From: CAZVRZ01 sp964629965 | GTDB taxonomy: Bacteria > Chloroflexota > Anaerolineae > Anaerolineales > UBA4823 | Length of the DNA stretch: 16,506 nt | Direction of reading: 5' to 3' | NCBI GenBank assembly: GCA_964629965.1 | Contig: CAZVRZ010000118.1 | Coordinates: 1-16,506, forward strand | Part shown: positions 13,872-16,506 of the stretch, piece by piece | Layout: each line of letters opens with the position of its first letter | How positions within the stretch are numbered: position 1 is the stretch's first letter | The notes under the pieces: generated by a model | Seen by the model: only the letters and a program-made list of their open reading frames with translations | Database searches by the model: none | What the model was told of the DNA's origin: nothing | Translations under genes and position numbers: made by a program

Positions 13872-14744
13872 TCACTTTCCTATCACCCGCCGGGATATCA
13901 CTATTGAAAACCCGGTTGCGATCACTGCCAGGATCACCGGAATAGCCACATCCGGCAGGCTGCCCCTGCCCATGCCAAACCGCATCATCAGCATGGCGAG
14001 GCTCAGAGAGATAAAGGTCATCATGGCAGTAAAAGCCAGCAATATCACCATGAAATAACCCAACGCTTTTTTCTTCCACAGCAAGACCGCCCCCGCCAGG
14101 TGCAGCGGCACCATGATACCCAATTCCAGCGCAGCCAGTTCCAATGTGGTGTAAATATCCAGCGAGGCCGGGGGCGCACTGCTGCCATAGGCCGTCAGGA
14201 TTTCGTTCAGGTATTGGAACAGAAGGAACAGCCCCAGCACGATGGCGTAAATTGCCAGGCTTCTACGAGGAAAATTCTCGGCCAGTTTTTCGGGGAAGGA
14301 GGCTATCTCAAGCTCCGGCAGGAGTACGGCCAGGCCAAACAGGCCCAGCGAAAACAGCGCCGTCCATAACAGGAACAGGACATTAAAGGCGTTGCCCATA
14401 ACGCCGATCAGGTAGTTATAGGCCAGGTAAGTGAACAAAGCCGCCAGCAGGATCCGCCCCCTGAACTGGCCTTTCCGGTACAGGCCGATTCCCAGGAAGA
14501 ACAAGGGCACAGCCACGAACAAATTGGCCCAATCAAAGCCGCGGAAGAGCACCGCCTTGGTTACGTTATCGTAGCGGTACAACCCCTGGCCCCCATAGAT
14601 CTCAACATGCTCGCCCCGCAGAGAGACGGTGGAATAGGGCTGCCCGCCATCATCCAGCACGATCGCAGCCAGCGAGGTGACCAGCAGCAAGAGGATGGCA
14701 AGCAGGGAAAGGATAAGAGGCCAGCGACTAGAGTATGTACGCAT
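13872..14744 (-). CDS. Polytopic membrane protein of unknown function
   Basis: A 290-residue protein that I cannot assign to a family. Hydrophobic segments lie near residues 9-30, 73-90, 97-118, 122-143, 163-182, 203-225, 230-256 and 268-286, so about eight membrane helices. A hydrophilic domain of about 40 residues (31-70, with two GG motifs and EIYGGQGLYRYD) follows the first helix and is likely outside the membrane. Its ATG at 14744 overlaps the last 17 bases of the restriction endonuclease gene and has no clear Shine-Dalgarno sequence, so it probably relies on translational coupling. Base composition changes at about this junction, from the A/T-richer R-M genes to GC-rich sequence. Confidence 0.7.
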   Translation of the reverse strand: MRTYSSRWPLILSLLAILLLLVTSLAAIVLDDGGQPYSTVSLRGEHVEIYGGQGLYRYDNVTKAVLFRGFDWANLFVAVPLFFLGIGLYRKGQFRGRILLAALFTYLAYNYLIGVMGNAFNVLFLLWTALFSLGLFGLAVLLPELEIASFPEKLAENFPRRSLAIYAIVLGLFLLFQYLNEILTAYGSSAPPASLDIYTTLELAALELGIMVPLHLAGAVLLWKKKALGYFMVILLAFTAMMTFISLSLAMLMMRFGMGRGSLPDVAIPVILAVIATGFSIVISRRVIGK

Positions 14745-15480
14745 CTAAATCAAAATTTCCGCTATTGAACTCAACCAGCTTCACCCAGTCGATTGCGCCA
14801 TTGGCATCGCAGAATCGCTCGATAAACTCTCTGGTGAAACGGTTTATCACACTGCTTTCCTCATTTTCAAATGTGTCGTTGTGCTCTTTAGCCCGATACC
14901 CAACCGGCTCGATAATGTCTGTATACAGATTTTTATTTTCACTGATCAGATACCAAAAGTTTTGTCCAGCTACCTTCATGTATCCTCGCAGATAGCTGGT
15001 TTTGGCCTTGCCATAACAAATTCCGAGTACCGGTTGGACATTAACGCCCCGATGGGATTGTTTTACGCGAGCAACAGCAGTTTTCAGGTCTTGCTCAAGC
15101 TTATCTTGTTGAGAACTGTTTCCCCAGCTAGGCCCCGATTTCACCGATATGATGTAATGAACACCTTTGTTGATAAATTCCAGATCCACTCCTGGGGCCG
15201 TGGATTTGTGCCCGCCACAAGTCGTCTCGGCAATAAAAATAGCCAGGTTTTCCAGGAAATCGCCAAAGAGTTTCTCTTCTGATGATGACAGGAATGCTTC
15301 AAGCAAGCCGAAGATTAAATCACCGGCCGTTGTAACGTTCTTTGCCTTGAAAAGATAAGGATTCTTGGTCAATAATTTGTCAAGCTTCAATCCTTCCAGG
15401 GATTTTATCCGGCGCTGGTGAAAATCAACGATATTTTCATTTACGTACTCACATACTTGATTAAGATCTAATGGATTCAT
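14728..15480 (-). CDS. Type II restriction endonuclease, PmeII-like family
   Basis: A 250-residue protein that I match, from memory of conserved sequence, to the PmeII-like type II restriction endonucleases. It has NPYLFKAKNVTTAGDLIFGLL (40-60), SSSEEKLFGDFLENLAIFIAE (65-85), GVDLEF (97-102), YIISVKSGPSWGNSSQ (109-124), FWYLISENKNLYTDIIEPVG and a C-terminal GAIDWVKLVEFNSGNFD. The D99...S-V-K114 pair fits a PD-(D/E)xK nuclease core, possibly with Glu77 as a further acid. It would cut unmethylated sites that the neighbouring methyltransferase protects; the recognition sequence cannot be read from the protein. AGGGG lies seven bases before the ATG. The gene begins 11 bases after the methyltransferase stop. 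Its codons are A/T-richer than those of the neighbours to the left. Confidence 0.83.
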   Translation of the reverse strand: MNPLDLNQVCEYVNENIVDFHQRRIKSLEGLKLDKLLTKNPYLFKAKNVTTAGDLIFGLLEAFLSSSEEKLFGDFLENLAIFIAETTCGGHKSTAPGVDLEFINKGVHYIISVKSGPSWGNSSQQDKLEQDLKTAVARVKQSHRGVNVQPVLGICYGKAKTSYLRGYMKVAGQNFWYLISENKNLYTDIIEPVGYRAKEHNDTFENEESSVINRFTREFIERFCDANGAIDWVKLVEFNSGNFDLDAYIL

Positions 15481-15491
15481 AACTAAACCCC

Positions 15492-16370
15492 TTATTTCAG
15501 GTCCGGTTTATCGGTGATTGAATAACCAACCGTATCTTCAGCAACAATAGGCAAGCTGATCTGGGTTTCCGATACCCTGTTGCGTGCCATTTCCACATAC
15601 TCCGGATTGAGATCGATACCAGTGTAATTGCGCCCAAGCTGGATCGCCGCAACCGCGGTTGTGCCCGAACCAATAAACGGATCCAGTATCATGTCACCCG
15701 GTTGGGTGAACAGTTTGATAAACCATCTGGGCAATTCAATCGGAAAGGCTGCGCTGTGATTGCGATTGGCACACTCGGTGGCGATGTGAATGACATTATT
15801 CGGATAAACCAGTTCGCGTCCCAGCCAGTTGGAAATATTCTTTCCGAAACCGCTGCCCACTTTTGACTCATCGCGGGTTCTATCGGTTTGGCTCAGGTTC
15901 ACCAGGCGTTCCTTAGCCCAATCGCCAACCGGAACCATCACGGCCTCCTGATACATATTGAATTTTTTGGTTTTGTTGAATTGAATCAACCTTTCCCAAT
16001 TATCACGAAAACGGTTAGGCCATTTACCCGGGTATGAATTCTTTTTGTGCCACATGAATTCTTCGGTCCACAGCCAGCCCTGTTTTCTCAGTTCCAGGAT
16101 CAATTCAAGTACATAGGTATGCCGCTCGCCATCGACAACCCGCTCTTTGATGTTGAGTATAAATGTCCCCGTAGGTTTTAAGACGCGTAAGAACTGCTCG
16201 GCTCGCGGTAAAAACCAGCCGACATACTCGTCGGGGCTCACCCCGCCATAGGTTTTTTTCCGCTGATCGGCATACGGCGGTGAGGTAAAAATCAAATCTA
16301 CCGAATCATCTGGAAATTCTTTCAGAACATCACCACAATCACCCAAAAATATCTTATTGATCAACTGCAT
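15492..16370 (-). CDS. Site-specific DNA methyltransferase (beta class, N4-C or N6-A)
   Basis: A 292-residue amino-methyltransferase. The catalytic motif IV T-S-P-P-Y (29-33) precedes the AdoMet-binding motif I DPFIGSGTT (230-238) and GIDLNPEYVEMA (251-262), which is the beta-class order. TSPPY is common in N4-cytosine enzymes but also occurs in N6-adenine ones. The central part (about 105-205, WHKKNSYPGKWPNRFRDNWE) would hold the target recognition region. It protects the host DNA from the adjacent restriction enzyme. The start at 16370 is preferred over ATG at 16376 because the GAGAGAG ribosome site then sits at a workable distance. The gene is read before the nuclease gene, as is common for protective expression. 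Its promoter lies inside an inverted repeat (separate entries). Confidence 0.88.
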   Translation of the reverse strand: MQLINKIFLGDCGDVLKEFPDDSVDLIFTSPPYADQRKKTYGGVSPDEYVGWFLPRAEQFLRVLKPTGTFILNIKERVVDGERHTYVLELILELRKQGWLWTEEFMWHKKNSYPGKWPNRFRDNWERLIQFNKTKKFNMYQEAVMVPVGDWAKERLVNLSQTDRTRDESKVGSGFGKNISNWLGRELVYPNNVIHIATECANRNHSAAFPIELPRWFIKLFTQPGDMILDPFIGSGTTAVAAIQLGRNYTGIDLNPEYVEMARNRVSETQISLPIVAEDTVGYSITDKPDLK

Positions 16371-16380
16371 ACCCATCTCT

Positions 16381-16429
16381 CTCGATAGTAGAACACATAT
16401 TCGTGCACAGAATATAGCCAACTATCGAG
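16381..16429. promoter_or_regulatory. Nested inverted repeat around the methyltransferase promoter, candidate operator
   Basis: A perfect 9-bp inverted repeat, CTCGATAGT (16381-16389) and ACTATCGAG (16421-16429), is centred near 16405. Inside it are ATATTC (16397-16402) and GAATAT (16410-16415), and the palindrome GTGCAC (16403-16408), all with nearly the same centre. One outer arm lies in the promoter spacer, the other beside the ribosome site, and the -10 box and start site lie between them. This is the layout expected for repression. No binding protein is identified. Confidence 0.5.
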
Positions 16430-16439
16430 TAAAAGTCAA
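16411..16439 (-). promoter_or_regulatory. Promoter of the restriction-modification operon
   Basis: Minus strand: TTGACT at 16439-16434 (5/6), a 17-base spacer, TATATT at 16416-16411 (5/6). The predicted start is near 16404, leaving a leader of about 34 bases before the ATG at 16370. This is one of the two strongest sigma-70-like promoters in the window. Confidence 0.65.
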
Positions 16440-16506
16440 GGAAAATAGACCAAGGGATTTCGAAGCAGTAGAAGAGATTAAAATCAACCCAGCCAAGAAG
16501 CCGAAA

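Noticed and set aside
16450..16455. A CCAAGG (CCWWGG-type) site just upstream of the methyltransferase -35 box, as a possible autoregulatory methylation site
   Set aside because: The recognition sequence of this R-M system cannot be derived from the protein sequence, and one six-base match is not evidence.
16417..16506. Open plus-strand frame at the right edge ending EEIKINPAKKPK
   Set aside because: The translation looks plausible but has no start codon or ribosome site, overlaps the methyltransferase promoter and is cut by the window edge. It cannot be supported without more sequence.

Overview
The window looks like a draft contig from a member of the Chloroflexota, probably Anaerolineae-like. 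This is an inference. It rests on the mostly GC-rich coding style, secreted proteins with a P/T/A-rich stalk or a 'VYLPAV' N-terminal segment, a B-family polymerase cassette with companion genes, and a mix of Shine-Dalgarno-led and apparently leaderless genes. A run of ten Ns at 9878-9887 marks a scaffold gap. No rRNA, tRNA, CRISPR array or insertion sequence was seen.

Left part (1-4243), all on the minus strand. A DUF4256 gene runs off the left edge behind a near-consensus, apparently leaderless promoter. Next come a strong hairpin terminator and a small DUF5679-type zinc ribbon with its own promoter. A likely operon follows, read from 4158 down to 1004: PRC-barrel protein, nucleotidyltransferase, CPBP membrane protease and a MccF-like S66 peptidase.

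Centre-left (4355-7554), plus strand. Three tightly packed or overlapping genes encode a RecA-fold protein with eroded Walker motifs, a 92-residue helical protein, and a B-family DNA polymerase. The polymerase keeps motif A and motif B but has a changed motif C and no recognisable exonuclease motifs. It also carries three 45-bp in-frame tandem repeats near its start and a one-base frameshift at about 5841-5843. This cassette is the most interesting part of the window: it resembles the ImuA/ImuB style of partner proteins in lesion bypass, but is built on a B-family polymerase.

Centre-right. A minus-strand pair encodes a ChrB-domain protein and a major facilitator transporter (9418-7751). A plus-strand GT-C membrane glycosyltransferase (9622-11318) is interrupted by the N gap. 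It converges on the minus-strand genes with both stop codons inside one CTAG.

Right part (11315-16370), all minus strand and closely spaced. Read in transcription order it encodes an N4/N6-type DNA methyltransferase and a PmeII-like restriction endonuclease (visibly A/T-richer, probably acquired), then a polytopic membrane protein, a cytidine deaminase family enzyme, a secreted TolB-like beta-propeller and an M28 peptidase lipoprotein. A strong promoter for the methyltransferase sits inside a nested inverted repeat that looks like an operator.
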